A stretch of DNA of 64,000 nucleotides from Alcaligenes sp. SDU_A2 (lineage in GTDB: Bacteria > Pseudomonadota > Gammaproteobacteria > Burkholderiales > Burkholderiaceae_B), in NCBI RefSeq assembly GCF_038237375.1, contig NZ_CP151273.1, positions 372,001 through 436,000 of the forward strand. The letters run 5' to 3'. The position numbers and the translations under genes are program-made. Below the pieces are notes generated by a model. The model had not been told where the DNA came from and did no database searches. It saw only the letters and a program-made list of their open reading frames with translations. Below are positions 1 to 9,009 of the stretch, piece by piece. The number at the start of each line of letters is the position of its first letter. The first letter of the stretch is position 1.

Positions 1-348
1 AGCAGCCACCGTCTGGCCATGTTCCGCAACATGTCCGTTTCCCTGCTGACCCACGAAGCCATCAAAACCACGCTGCCCAAGGCCAAAGAGCTGCGCCGCG
101 TGGTCGAGCCCCTGATCACTCTGGCTAAAAACCCAACTGTTGCCAATCGCCGTCTGGCTTTTGCCCGTCTGCGCGACCGCGACGCCGTCACCAAGCTGTT
201 CGACGTCATCGGCCCCCGCGTTCAGGAGCGTAACGGTGGTTACACCCGTATTCTGAAAATGGGTTTCCGTCAGGGCGACAACGCTCCCATGGCATTCATG
301 GAGCTGGTCGACCGCACAGAAGAACAGGAAGAAGCCGCCGCTGAATAA
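1..348 (+). CDS. rplQ: 50S ribosomal protein L17, 5' end outside window
   Basis: This is the C-terminal part of ribosomal protein L17, a large-subunit protein. Reading from base 1 in frame gives [19 protein letters not shown], which continues into [12 protein letters not shown] and [13 protein letters not shown]. These are the strongly conserved L17 core segments. Only about 15 N-terminal residues should be missing, so the ATG at 19 is internal and not the start. The acidic tail EEQEEAAAE is typical of proteobacterial L17. rplQ normally closes the alpha operon behind rpoA, and the strong terminator that follows here agrees with that. The identification is certain; only the start lies outside the window. 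Confidence 0.97.
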   Translation, partial: SSHRLAMFRNMSVSLLTHEAIKTTLPKAKELRRVVEPLITLAKNPTVANRRLAFARLRDRDAVTKLFDVIGPRVQERNGGYTRILKMGFRQGDNAPMAFMELVDRTEEQEEAAAE

Positions 349-948
349 GCGCAGCTTGTTTCTATAGTGGTATTAAAACGGACTCTCAAGAGTCCGTTTT
401 TTTATGCCTATGGCATTTGCAATAGCAGGCAGTAGGCTCTTTGCGGGAATGGCTTCAAGCTGGGCTATTGCCTCTGTCCCTGCCTCTGCGTCCGCTTTTC
501 TTATGACACCTGGCTGAGTCGCTGACTTTATTCCGTCTGTCGCGGCGTTGCCGTCTCGCATTCTATCTTGTCACCAGTTCAGGTTCTTCGCGTTAATACT
601 CGATCCCTGAGTCTTAAAGCCAGCGCCAATACAAAATTTAATTGCATGTCACCCCATGGGGTCAGGCGACAAGCTAAGTCCCGGCCTGAGTCCCTAGCCC
701 AGCTTGAGGAGCGAAGGCATGGCCTGTTTTTGCAAAAATCCATTTTAAATATTCTGGTAATGCTTTGTTGTATAAGGGTTTTGTTCGGGTTTTATAGGTT
801 GCGTCACTTTAATGTTCAAATAATTGCAGATAAGTGATAAAACCGGCAGTTTTCCGATAGTGGCCGCCCGGACCGCTCTCTAAAATTTGCGTTAACCGGA
901 CTCGTTATGGTGACGGGCCGCAAGAACGATAATTTCAGGAGACGGGCG
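349..948. other. 600-bp region with no supported gene
   Basis: After the rplQ terminator there is a relatively AT-rich stretch. It holds short open frames on both strands, including a 37-codon hydrophobic frame at 404-517 and an 89-codon frame at 568-837. None has a recognisable family, a convincing ribosome binding site or typical codon use. A perfect 12-bp palindrome (ACCCCATGGGGT) lies at 651-662. The last 50 bases should contain the promoter and leader of the monooxygenase gene, but no convincing -35/-10 pair was found. Confidence 0.5.
375..403 (+). terminator. Rho-independent terminator after rplQ
   Basis: Inverted repeat with arms AAAACGGACTC and GAGTCCGTTTT (outer bases 375 and 400) followed by a T-run to 403. 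It lies 27 bases after the rplQ stop and would end the ribosomal protein operon. Confidence 0.9.
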
Positions 949-2034
949 ATGGCACAGAATACATTGCTGACACACGACAAGTTTCTGCTGGGCACGTTTG
1001 CCACCAACTGTGGTGGCGGCATGACGGTATCCACCTTGTCGGATCGCTGGCAGGCTACATGGGAAAACAATCTGAAGCTGGGTAAATTGCTCGATGATGC
1101 AGGCATCGATTTCATGCTGCCTATCGCCCGCTGGATTGGTTACGGCGGCGAAACCGACTTTCACGGCTACGTGCTGGAAACGGTCACCTGGGCGACGGCC
1201 TTGCTGGCCAATACCCGCAATATCAGCGTGTTTGCGACAGTGCATACGGTTGCTAACCATCCTGTCGTGCTGGCCAAGCAGATTGCCACCATGGCGCAAA
1301 TCAGCGGTAACCGGGTAGGTCTGAATATCGTGGCCGGTTGGAACAAGCCTGAATACGATGCCTTGGGTGTCACACTGCCCGACGATCACGAGACCCGGTA
1401 CGGCTATGCCCAGGAATGGTTCGATTTGATCAAGAAGATCTGGCACCATGATGGCCGTTTTGACTGGGATGGCACGTATTTCCAGGCCAAAGGCGTGTAC
1501 GGCAATCCGCGACCAGAATATGATCCGCCTATCTTTAATGCGGCCGGTTCCGGACAGGGCCGTGAGTTTGCCAGCCGCAATGCCAATTTCTTGTTCACGC
1601 CGGCGATGGAGCTGGATCGTTCCAAGAAAGAAGTGGCCGACCTCAAGGCACAAGGTCAAGCGCAGGGTCGCAAGGTGGATGTGATGACCTTCTCGCACGT
1701 GGTGTGCCGTCCTACCGAAGCCCAAGCCAAGGCCGAGTGGGCGCGCATCATGGGCCATATCGACAATGGCGCTGTGGACAATCTGATGCGTCTGCAATTT
1801 GCGCATGCGCATTCGTTCCCGCACGAATTGTTGGCGCAGATCCGCGAGCGCATGGCTGCCGGTCATGGCGGCTTTCCGTTGGTCGGCACGCCTGAACAAG
1901 TGGCCGATGGTCTGTGCGCCTTGCATGCAGCGGGCTTTAGGGGAACAACCTTGTCCTTTGTCGACTATGTTCAGGAGTTCCCGTATTTCCGTGATACTGT
2001 GCTGCCCTTGCTGCAGCAGCGCGGTATTCGCTGA
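949..2034 (+). CDS. LLM-class flavin-dependent monooxygenase
   Basis: A 361-residue member of the bacterial luciferase-like monooxygenase family (TIM barrel using reduced FMN and O2). Hallmarks are the N-terminal barrel with LLDDAGIDFMLPIARWIGYGG, the VHTVANHPVVLAKQIATM stretch, the RVGLNIVAGWNKPEYDALG segment and the NAAGSGQGREFA phosphate-binding region. These resemble the RutA/SfnG/alkanesulfonate monooxygenase group, which open pyrimidine rings or attack C-S bonds. An in-frame ATG exists 14 codons upstream (907), but 949 is preceded by AGGAG at good spacing and gives the usual family length. A flavin reductase follows 136 bases later and an AraC regulator after that, forming a compact two-component monooxygenase cluster. 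The substrate cannot be read from sequence. Confidence 0.9.
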   Translation: MAQNTLLTHDKFLLGTFATNCGGGMTVSTLSDRWQATWENNLKLGKLLDDAGIDFMLPIARWIGYGGETDFHGYVLETVTWATALLANTRNISVFATVHTVANHPVVLAKQIATMAQISGNRVGLNIVAGWNKPEYDALGVTLPDDHETRYGYAQEWFDLIKKIWHHDGRFDWDGTYFQAKGVYGNPRPEYDPPIFNAAGSGQGREFASRNANFLFTPAMELDRSKKEVADLKAQGQAQGRKVDVMTFSHVVCRPTEAQAKAEWARIMGHIDNGAVDNLMRLQFAHAHSFPHELLAQIRERMAAGHGGFPLVGTPEQVADGLCALHAAGFRGTTLSFVDYVQEFPYFRDTVLPLLQQRGIR

Positions 2035-2170
2035 GCGCGCGATTGTGTCCATGTCTGTCGACATGGTTTTGCCGAACCGGATTGCGGGTATCCAAGCGTG
2101 TCTGTCTTGCGGCTGATCTGCGCCTGGTTCGGGGCGCAGGCGCGCTCATGCACAACAGATAAGGTGAAAT

Positions 2171-2719
2171 ATGTCGGTTGAATTGGCCCCATCTTTGCAG
2201 GTTCCGGCCTTGTCGGACCTTCCTGCCGTATCCTCGGCGCAATTCAAGCAGGCCATGCGCCATCTGGGCGGCACGGCCAATGTCATTACCGTCGAGCACC
2301 AAGGACAGCGCAGTGGCCTGACCGCCACATCGGTGACATCGGTGGCGGCGGACCCGGCCGAAGTGCTGGTGTGCGTTAATCAGGGTTCCTCGTCCTGGCC
2401 CTTGATGCGCGACAGTGGCTTGTTCGGCGTCAATATATTGGGCGTGCAGCAGGCCGGTCTGGCGCAACAGTTTGCCGGTTTCAAAGGCGAACAGGGCGAG
2501 GACCGTTATGTTGGCCACGATTGGTTGCGTACCGAGCACGGTATTTGGCTGGCCCGCCAGGCACCGGCGGCGCTGGCCTGCCGTATCGTGCATATTGTGG
2601 AACGCCACAGCCATGCGCTGGTGCTGGGCAGGGTGCTGCAGGTACATCATGCTGAGCAGGCGCAGGACTCTCCGTTGCTGTACTGGCAAGGGCGTTTCGG
2701 CCGATTTCAGGATCAGTAG
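2171..2719 (+). CDS. Flavin reductase (RutF-like), partner of the LLM monooxygenase
   Basis: A 182-residue flavin reductase-domain protein that would use NAD(P)H to make FMNH2 for the monooxygenase encoded upstream. The sequence shows FKQAMRHLGGTANVITVEHQ, GLTATSVTSVAADPAEVLVCVN and the terminal SPLLYWQGRFGRF. The last is the conserved signature in which the L(L/V)Y..G.F/Y segment closes the split barrel. AAGGTG lies a few bases before the ATG. The gene is on the same strand as the monooxygenase, 136 bases downstream, and is probably cotranscribed. Coupled LLM monooxygenase and reductase genes are the rule for two-component flavin systems. Confidence 0.9.
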   Translation: MSVELAPSLQVPALSDLPAVSSAQFKQAMRHLGGTANVITVEHQGQRSGLTATSVTSVAADPAEVLVCVNQGSSSWPLMRDSGLFGVNILGVQQAGLAQQFAGFKGEQGEDRYVGHDWLRTEHGIWLARQAPAALACRIVHIVERHSHALVLGRVLQVHHAEQAQDSPLLYWQGRFGRFQDQ

Positions 2720-2833
2720 GCAGATCGATGGCGGGTGTCTGCCTTGTCGGCGGCCTAGGGATAGTATCGATGTTGCGCTGTGCAAGGCTGTGCCAAGATG
2801 CGGCACGGCCTTTTTTCCGCCCGCGTTTCCCTC

Positions 2834-3808
2834 ATGACCACTTTACTGCACCGCTATGCCCAGCTGCATTCGCAGGATGTGGGATGCGTTCAGCGACATA
2901 TCTCTCAACTATTTTGCCCCCATACGCTGACATTGGCTGACGGTCGGCAAGGTCTGGATGCACGCTTGTTTCTGCGCCTTGGCAAGGATGTGGCGTATGG
3001 CCGCTTGCGCTATGGCGCGCAGGTGCGGATCGATCCACAGCCGTTGGATGACTTTTATCTGTTGCAGATTCCCGTGCGTGGCCACGAGCAGATACAGACC
3101 TCACATGGTCGCTTTGCATCCACATCGCGTCTGGCCTCCATCATCAGTCCGACCCAGGTGTTTTCCATGGAGCACAGTCTGGAGGCCGATAAGTTATTCG
3201 TGCGTTTTAGCCGCCAAGGCCTGGAGCGTCATTATCGGGAGTATTTCGAGCAGGCCCCGCGCGGCACGCTGGAGTTTCAGCCGTCCATTGCCTTGGATGA
3301 GCCTGCCGGTGCCAGTCTGCGGCGCTTGCTGGACTGGCAGTTTGCCGAAGTGTCCGAAGGGGCCTTGTTCGATCAGCCGCGGCAGGTCCGGCAGTTCGAG
3401 CAGACGCTGGCCTATGCTTTATTCGAGCTGCATGTGCATAATCAGCCCAGGCAGCGGGTTCAGGCGGCCTTGCCGCATGTGCTGCGGCGTGCCTTGGAAT
3501 TTATGGAAAACAATGTGGGCCAGGCCATCGGCATTGGCGAGATTGCGCAGGCCGCTGGCGTCAGTGCGCGCAGCTTGTATGCCGGTTTTCGGGAACGTCT
3601 GGGCGTCTCCCCGATGGCGCGGTTCAAGCAGATGCGCCTGGAGGCCGCCCGCGACCAGTTGCTGCGGGGCGGCGCATCGGTGACCGATGTGGCACTGGCC
3701 TGTGGTTTTACGCATCTGGGGCAGTTTTCGGCCGATTACCGGCGTTGTTTTGGTGAGCGTCCTTCTGACACTCTGACTGGTCGTGGCGGGGCCGTTCCGC
3801 ACGGTTGA
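2834..3808 (+). CDS. AraC-family transcriptional regulator
   Basis: A 324-residue regulator with an N-terminal AraC-binding-like sensor domain (about residues 20-190) and a C-terminal double helix-turn-helix (about 220-315). The first helix-turn-helix is seen in IGIGEIAQAAGVSARSLYAG and the second in SVTDVALACGFTHLGQFSAD, followed by YRRCFGERPSD, the classical AraC ending. An in-frame ATG also exists at 2780, but the extra 18 residues look unstructured and 2834 gives a typical length. Neither start has a strong ribosome binding site. Its position directly downstream of the monooxygenase and reductase suggests control of that pair, possibly in response to the substrate. Confidence 0.85.
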   Translation: MTTLLHRYAQLHSQDVGCVQRHISQLFCPHTLTLADGRQGLDARLFLRLGKDVAYGRLRYGAQVRIDPQPLDDFYLLQIPVRGHEQIQTSHGRFASTSRLASIISPTQVFSMEHSLEADKLFVRFSRQGLERHYREYFEQAPRGTLEFQPSIALDEPAGASLRRLLDWQFAEVSEGALFDQPRQVRQFEQTLAYALFELHVHNQPRQRVQAALPHVLRRALEFMENNVGQAIGIGEIAQAAGVSARSLYAGFRERLGVSPMARFKQMRLEAARDQLLRGGASVTDVALACGFTHLGQFSADYRRCFGERPSDTLTGRGGAVPHG

Positions 3809-3854
3809 GATGTGCCGCAGCGGCTACACTAGGGGTTCTTGTTCAGGAGCGTTC

Positions 3855-4241
3855 ATGTCCGATATCCCCGCTCCGGCTCCTAAGCCGGCTTTATCTCTCG
3901 ATCTTCCCGGGCTGGAGCCCCAGCATGTGGTGCTGGCGCAAACGACCGTGCCGGATCTGATGCTGGCCAAGTACCTGGCCCATCAACTGGTCGAAGACGG
4001 AATTGTCGCTTGCGCGAACCTTGCGCCGCTTGGTCTGTCTATGTACATGTGGCAAGGAGAGCTGCAGGGTGACGAAGAAATCACCCTGACCTTCAAGACC
4101 ACTGTCGCCCGGCTTCCGGAATTGGCCGATCGTCTGCGTGCTCAGCATCCTTACGATTTGCCGGAGTTGATTGTTCTTCCGGTAGTTGGTGGTTTCACTG
4201 CATATCTGGATTGGGTGCGTGCGCAGACTTGCGCCGGCTGA
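3855..4241 (+). CDS. cutA: Divalent-cation tolerance protein CutA
   Basis: A 128-residue CutA1 protein, a small trimeric ferredoxin-like fold implicated in divalent metal tolerance. The signature region is clear: LAKYLAHQLVEDGIVACANL, then SMYMWQGELQGDEEITLTFK and HPYDLPELIVLPVVGGFTAY. The start at 3855 is chosen because CAGGAG lies 5-10 bases upstream and the preceding in-frame codons do not resemble the family. The protein is slightly longer than the roughly 110-residue norm because of a proline-rich N-terminal extension. dsbD follows 37 bases later on the same strand, and cutA-dsbD adjacency is common in proteobacteria. Confidence 0.95.
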   Translation: MSDIPAPAPKPALSLDLPGLEPQHVVLAQTTVPDLMLAKYLAHQLVEDGIVACANLAPLGLSMYMWQGELQGDEEITLTFKTTVARLPELADRLRAQHPYDLPELIVLPVVGGFTAYLDWVRAQTCAG

Positions 4242-4278
4242 TCCAGGTTTTCATGCACTCAAGATCCGGGATCGATTC

Positions 4279-6207
4279 GTGTCGTTGTTGCTGAACCAGA
4301 ACCGTCGTCATTCCCCCGCGCCGCGCTTTGGCGTTTTGCTTTCCATATTGCTGTTCGTGCTGGCTGGCTGGCTGGCGGTCTGGTCTACCCAGGCAAGGGC
4401 CGAAGAAGAGTTTTTGGACCCCGAACAGGCGTTTGTGCTGAGCGCCGCCATGAGCGCACCGGATCAACTGGATGTGCATTTCCAGATAGCGCCGGACTAC
4501 TACATGTACCGCAAGCGCTTCGAGTTTTCCAGCGCAGATCCTGCCCATCTGGGCACGCCTCAATTGCCGGACGGCGAGAAGATCTACGACCCCAATTTCG
4601 ACGAAGTCATGGAGGTCTATCGCCAGTCTGTCACGGTGCGCGTGCCTGTGCTGGCCGACAGCGCCACCCTTAACGAGCTGAAGATCGATGTCATCAGTCA
4701 GGGCTGTGCGGATGCCGGTCTGTGCTATTCGCCGTCGACCCAGACCCTGACCTTGATTCCCACCGCCCAAGGGTACGAGGTAGCAGGTCCATATGGGGTG
4801 CTCAGCGTGCCGGCGCCGGGTCAGCCATCCGATTCGACTGCCGCCGCGTCATCCGCCGCAAACGCGCAGCCGTCGGCCAGTGGCGTGGCGTCTGCGCTTA
4901 GCCTGAATGATGTCGGGCTGGCCGACTACTTGAAGCAGGCCGGTTGGGGGCAGGTGGTGCTGCTCAGCTTTGTGTTCGGGCTGCTCTTGTCCTTTACGCC
5001 CTGCGTATTGCCCATGGTGCCCATTCTCTTGTCCATCATTGCCGGACGCGGCGACACGACGCCGTCGCGCTGGCATGGCTTGGCAATGGCGCTGGCCTTT
5101 GTGCTGGGCTTGTCGCTGGTCTATACGCTGCTGGGCGTGGCGGCTGGTTTGGTCGGCGCGGGTCTGGCGGCCTGGTTGCAAACCCCCTGGGTGTTGGGGG
5201 TGTTTGCGGTCATTCTGGTGCTGTTGGCCCTGTCCATGATGGATGTCTTTACATTCCAGGCTCCATCCGGTCTGCAAAGCCGCTTGAACGAGGCTGTCAA
5301 CCGATTGCCGGGCGGACGTTTTGGCGGCGTGTTCGTGATGGGCATGGTGTCCGCCCTGATCGTCGGCCCTTGCGTGGCCGCTCCTTTGGCCGGCGTGCTT
5401 TTGTTTATCTCCCAGACGGGCGATGTGGTGTTGGGTGGTTCGGCTTTGTTTGCCTTGGCTTGGGGGTCGGGCGTGCTGCTGCTGGTAGTGGGAGCCGGGT
5501 CGGGACGTTTGCTGCCCAAGGCTGGCGCGTGGATGAATAGCGTCAAGACGGCTTTTGGCGTGCTGCTGTTTGCCACGGCGTGGTGGATGGTGTCGCCCCT
5601 GATGCCGTCGGCCATCGCAGTGCTGGGCTGGATTGTGCTGGCGCTGTGGTCGGCGGCTTTGTTGGGGGCATTTGGGCGGGGCGCAGCGCCGGCCACGCCC
5701 TGGTCGGCACTGCGGCAGGGCCTGGGCGTCTTGCTGGCCGGCTGGGCGGCCTTGATGCTGGTCAGCGTGGCGTTGGATCGCCCCAGCGTGATCCGTCCCT
5801 TGCACGGTCTGCAATCCGTCGGTGCAGGGACTCCTGTTGCTGCCAAGGTGCAGTTCCAGCGCGTCAAGACCTTGGCCGAGCTGGAGCAGCGTCTGGCGCA
5901 GACGACCCGGCCTGTCATGTTGGATTTCTATGCCGACTGGTGCGTGTCGTGCATCGAGATGGAAAATTTCACGTTCAGCGATCCGGCGGTGGCACAGCGC
6001 ATGGCGCAGTTCGAGCTGTTGCAGGCCGATGTCACGGCCAATAATGCCGACGACCGGGAATTGCTCAAGCATTTCCGTCTGTTTGGGCCTCCGGGCATTT
6101 TGTTTTTTGATGCCAAAGGGCAGTATCTGGATGCGCACCGGGTCATCGGTTTTCAGGATGCGCAGCGTTTTGGGCAGGAACTGGACCAGGTGCTGGCCGG
6201 CGGTTAG
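4279..6207 (+). CDS. dsbD: Thiol:disulfide interchange protein DsbD
   Basis: About 642 residues with the three-part DsbD architecture. A signal peptide ends in TQARA before EEEFL. A periplasmic immunoglobulin-like alpha domain carries the redox pair in CADAGLCYSP. A block of eight membrane segments carries FTPCVLPMVPI and VGPCVAAPLAGV, whose two cysteines relay electrons. A C-terminal thioredoxin-like gamma domain has the CVSC active site in YADWCVSCIEMENF. It moves electrons from cytoplasmic thioredoxin to periplasmic disulfide isomerase and cytochrome c assembly proteins. The frame is open from 4186, which would overlap cutA. The GTG at 4279 (or nearby TTG codons) is a better start just ahead of the signal peptide, but the ribosome binding site is weak and the start is uncertain. 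Confidence 0.95.
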   Translation: MSLLLNQNRRHSPAPRFGVLLSILLFVLAGWLAVWSTQARAEEEFLDPEQAFVLSAAMSAPDQLDVHFQIAPDYYMYRKRFEFSSADPAHLGTPQLPDGEKIYDPNFDEVMEVYRQSVTVRVPVLADSATLNELKIDVISQGCADAGLCYSPSTQTLTLIPTAQGYEVAGPYGVLSVPAPGQPSDSTAAASSAANAQPSASGVASALSLNDVGLADYLKQAGWGQVVLLSFVFGLLLSFTPCVLPMVPILLSIIAGRGDTTPSRWHGLAMALAFVLGLSLVYTLLGVAAGLVGAGLAAWLQTPWVLGVFAVILVLLALSMMDVFTFQAPSGLQSRLNEAVNRLPGGRFGGVFVMGMVSALIVGPCVAAPLAGVLLFISQTGDVVLGGSALFALAWGSGVLLLVVGAGSGRLLPKAGAWMNSVKTAFGVLLFATAWWMVSPLMPSAIAVLGWIVLALWSAALLGAFGRGAAPATPWSALRQGLGVLLAGWAALMLVSVALDRPSVIRPLHGLQSVGAGTPVAAKVQFQRVKTLAELEQRLAQTTRPVMLDFYADWCVSCIEMENFTFSDPAVAQRMAQFELLQADVTANNADDRELLKHFRLFGPPGILFFDAKGQYLDAHRVIGFQDAQRFGQELDQVLAGG

Positions 6208-6226
6208 GCGGCAAGTAGCGTGCAAG

Positions 6227-6264
6227 CAACAAAAAACGCAGCCCTGGAGCTGCGTTTTTTGTTG
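6227..6264. terminator. Bidirectional terminator between dsbD and hemB
   Basis: Perfect inverted repeat CAACAAAAAACGCAGC / GCTGCGTTTTTTGTTG with a 6-base loop. It supplies a T-run on both strands between the convergent dsbD and hemB genes. Confidence 0.9.
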
Positions 6265-6279
6265 TCCGTTTGATATGAA

Positions 6280-7919
<1,640 letters not shown>

Positions 7920-8076
7920 GGTTGCAGCGTATTTCCATATTGGTTCAGCGCCTATTGTATAATCTGTCGATTTGAAACAGTAACGTCGTGTTCCCCCGGT
8001 CAGTTACCAACGGTTTACGGCGGGTTTTGCGGGGCGCATGCGGCACCCCGATTGAATCGCGATTGTCGAGGTCCTA

Positions 8077-8781
8077 ATGAAGCGTACGCTTTCCCGAATC
8101 GTTGTCGCAAGCAGCCTGACCATGGCTTGCTCTGTGGTTTTTACCGCTAACGTAGCGAATGCAGCTGGTCTGCCTAAACCCGATGCCGCCAAGGGCGAGC
8201 AACTCTACCTCAATGGTGAGATGTCGCGCGGCGTGCTGGCCTGTGTGGCCTGTCACGGGGATGCGGGCAACAGCACTATTCCGGCGAATCCATCGCTGGC
8301 GCACCAGCCTTACGAGTATCTCGTCAAGCAGCTGCACGATTTTCGCGCCAAGGATGAAAAATCCACGCCTATCCGTCGTGGTCCGGACGGTGCCAACACC
8401 CTGATGACCGCCATTGCTGCGGGCATGACCGAAGATGAAATGCGCGATGTCGCTTTCTACCTGTCCACGCAGTCTGTGGATTGGGACAAGGCAGCTACCG
8501 CCAGCAAGGAAGACACCATGGAACGCGGTCAGAAAATCTGGCGCGGCGGCCTGCCCGAGCGTGGTGTTGCAGCCTGTGCCGCTTGCCACTCGCCTGACGG
8601 TGCCGGCATGCCTGGCCAGTTTCCGCGTCTGGCCGGTCAGCACGCTTCCTACATTGCCGACCAGCTCAAGCTGTTCCGCAGTGGCGATCGCGCCAACGGC
8701 CCCATGATGCACGACATTGCCGACCGCATGTCCGACTCGGATATCTCGGCGGTGGCTGATTTCGCAGCGGGCCTGCGCTAA
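8077..8781 (+). CDS. Dihaem cytochrome c4
   Basis: A 234-residue periplasmic protein with a Sec signal peptide (cleavage near VANA-AGLPK) and two tandem cytochrome c domains. The haem-binding motifs are C56-VA-C59-H60 and C167-AA-C170-H171. Candidate axial methionines are M110 in GANTLMTAI and M210/M211 in NGPMMHDIA. Cytochrome c4 passes electrons from the bc1 complex to terminal oxidases. It is followed by its own terminator and then by the resB-ccsA maturation genes, an arrangement common in betaproteobacteria. Confidence 0.95.
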   Translation: MKRTLSRIVVASSLTMACSVVFTANVANAAGLPKPDAAKGEQLYLNGEMSRGVLACVACHGDAGNSTIPANPSLAHQPYEYLVKQLHDFRAKDEKSTPIRRGPDGANTLMTAIAAGMTEDEMRDVAFYLSTQSVDWDKAATASKEDTMERGQKIWRGGLPERGVAACAACHSPDGAGMPGQFPRLAGQHASYIADQLKLFRSGDRANGPMMHDIADRMSDSDISAVADFAAGLR

Positions 8782-8790
8782 TCACTCCAA

Positions 8791-8817
8791 GGGGGACCGA
8801 CGGTCCCCCTCTTTTTG
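8791..8817 (+). terminator. Terminator after cytochrome c4
   Basis: GGGGGACC - GAC - GGTCCCCC stem-loop followed by TCTTTTTG, nine bases after the cytochrome c4 stop. Confidence 0.85.
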
Positions 8818-9009
8818 TGGCCTTTTTGCGGCTTGCTACCGTTTTCCGGAGCAAGCCGTTGCCACATGGCCGGGGCGGCACGCCCGTCTCCCGGTTCTGC
8901 ACTGGGCGCGTGCGTTTCTCTTTTGTCATGTGGGGAACTTTTTCCCTAAGCGTGCATCCAACGTCAGGATGTCCCAGGTCAATCAGCCCACTTCTTAAGA
9001 TAGACGTTT

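Noticed and set aside
892-2064. 390-codon open frame on the minus strand opposite the LLM monooxygenase
   Set aside because: It mirrors the plus-strand coding pattern of a strongly conserved enzyme, has no family resemblance and is rich in His/Arg/Gln as expected for an antisense frame in GC-rich DNA.
4849-6225. 458-codon minus-strand frame opposite dsbD
   Set aside because: The composition is dominated by Gln, His and Arg with no domains. dsbD on the plus strand has all expected catalytic motifs.
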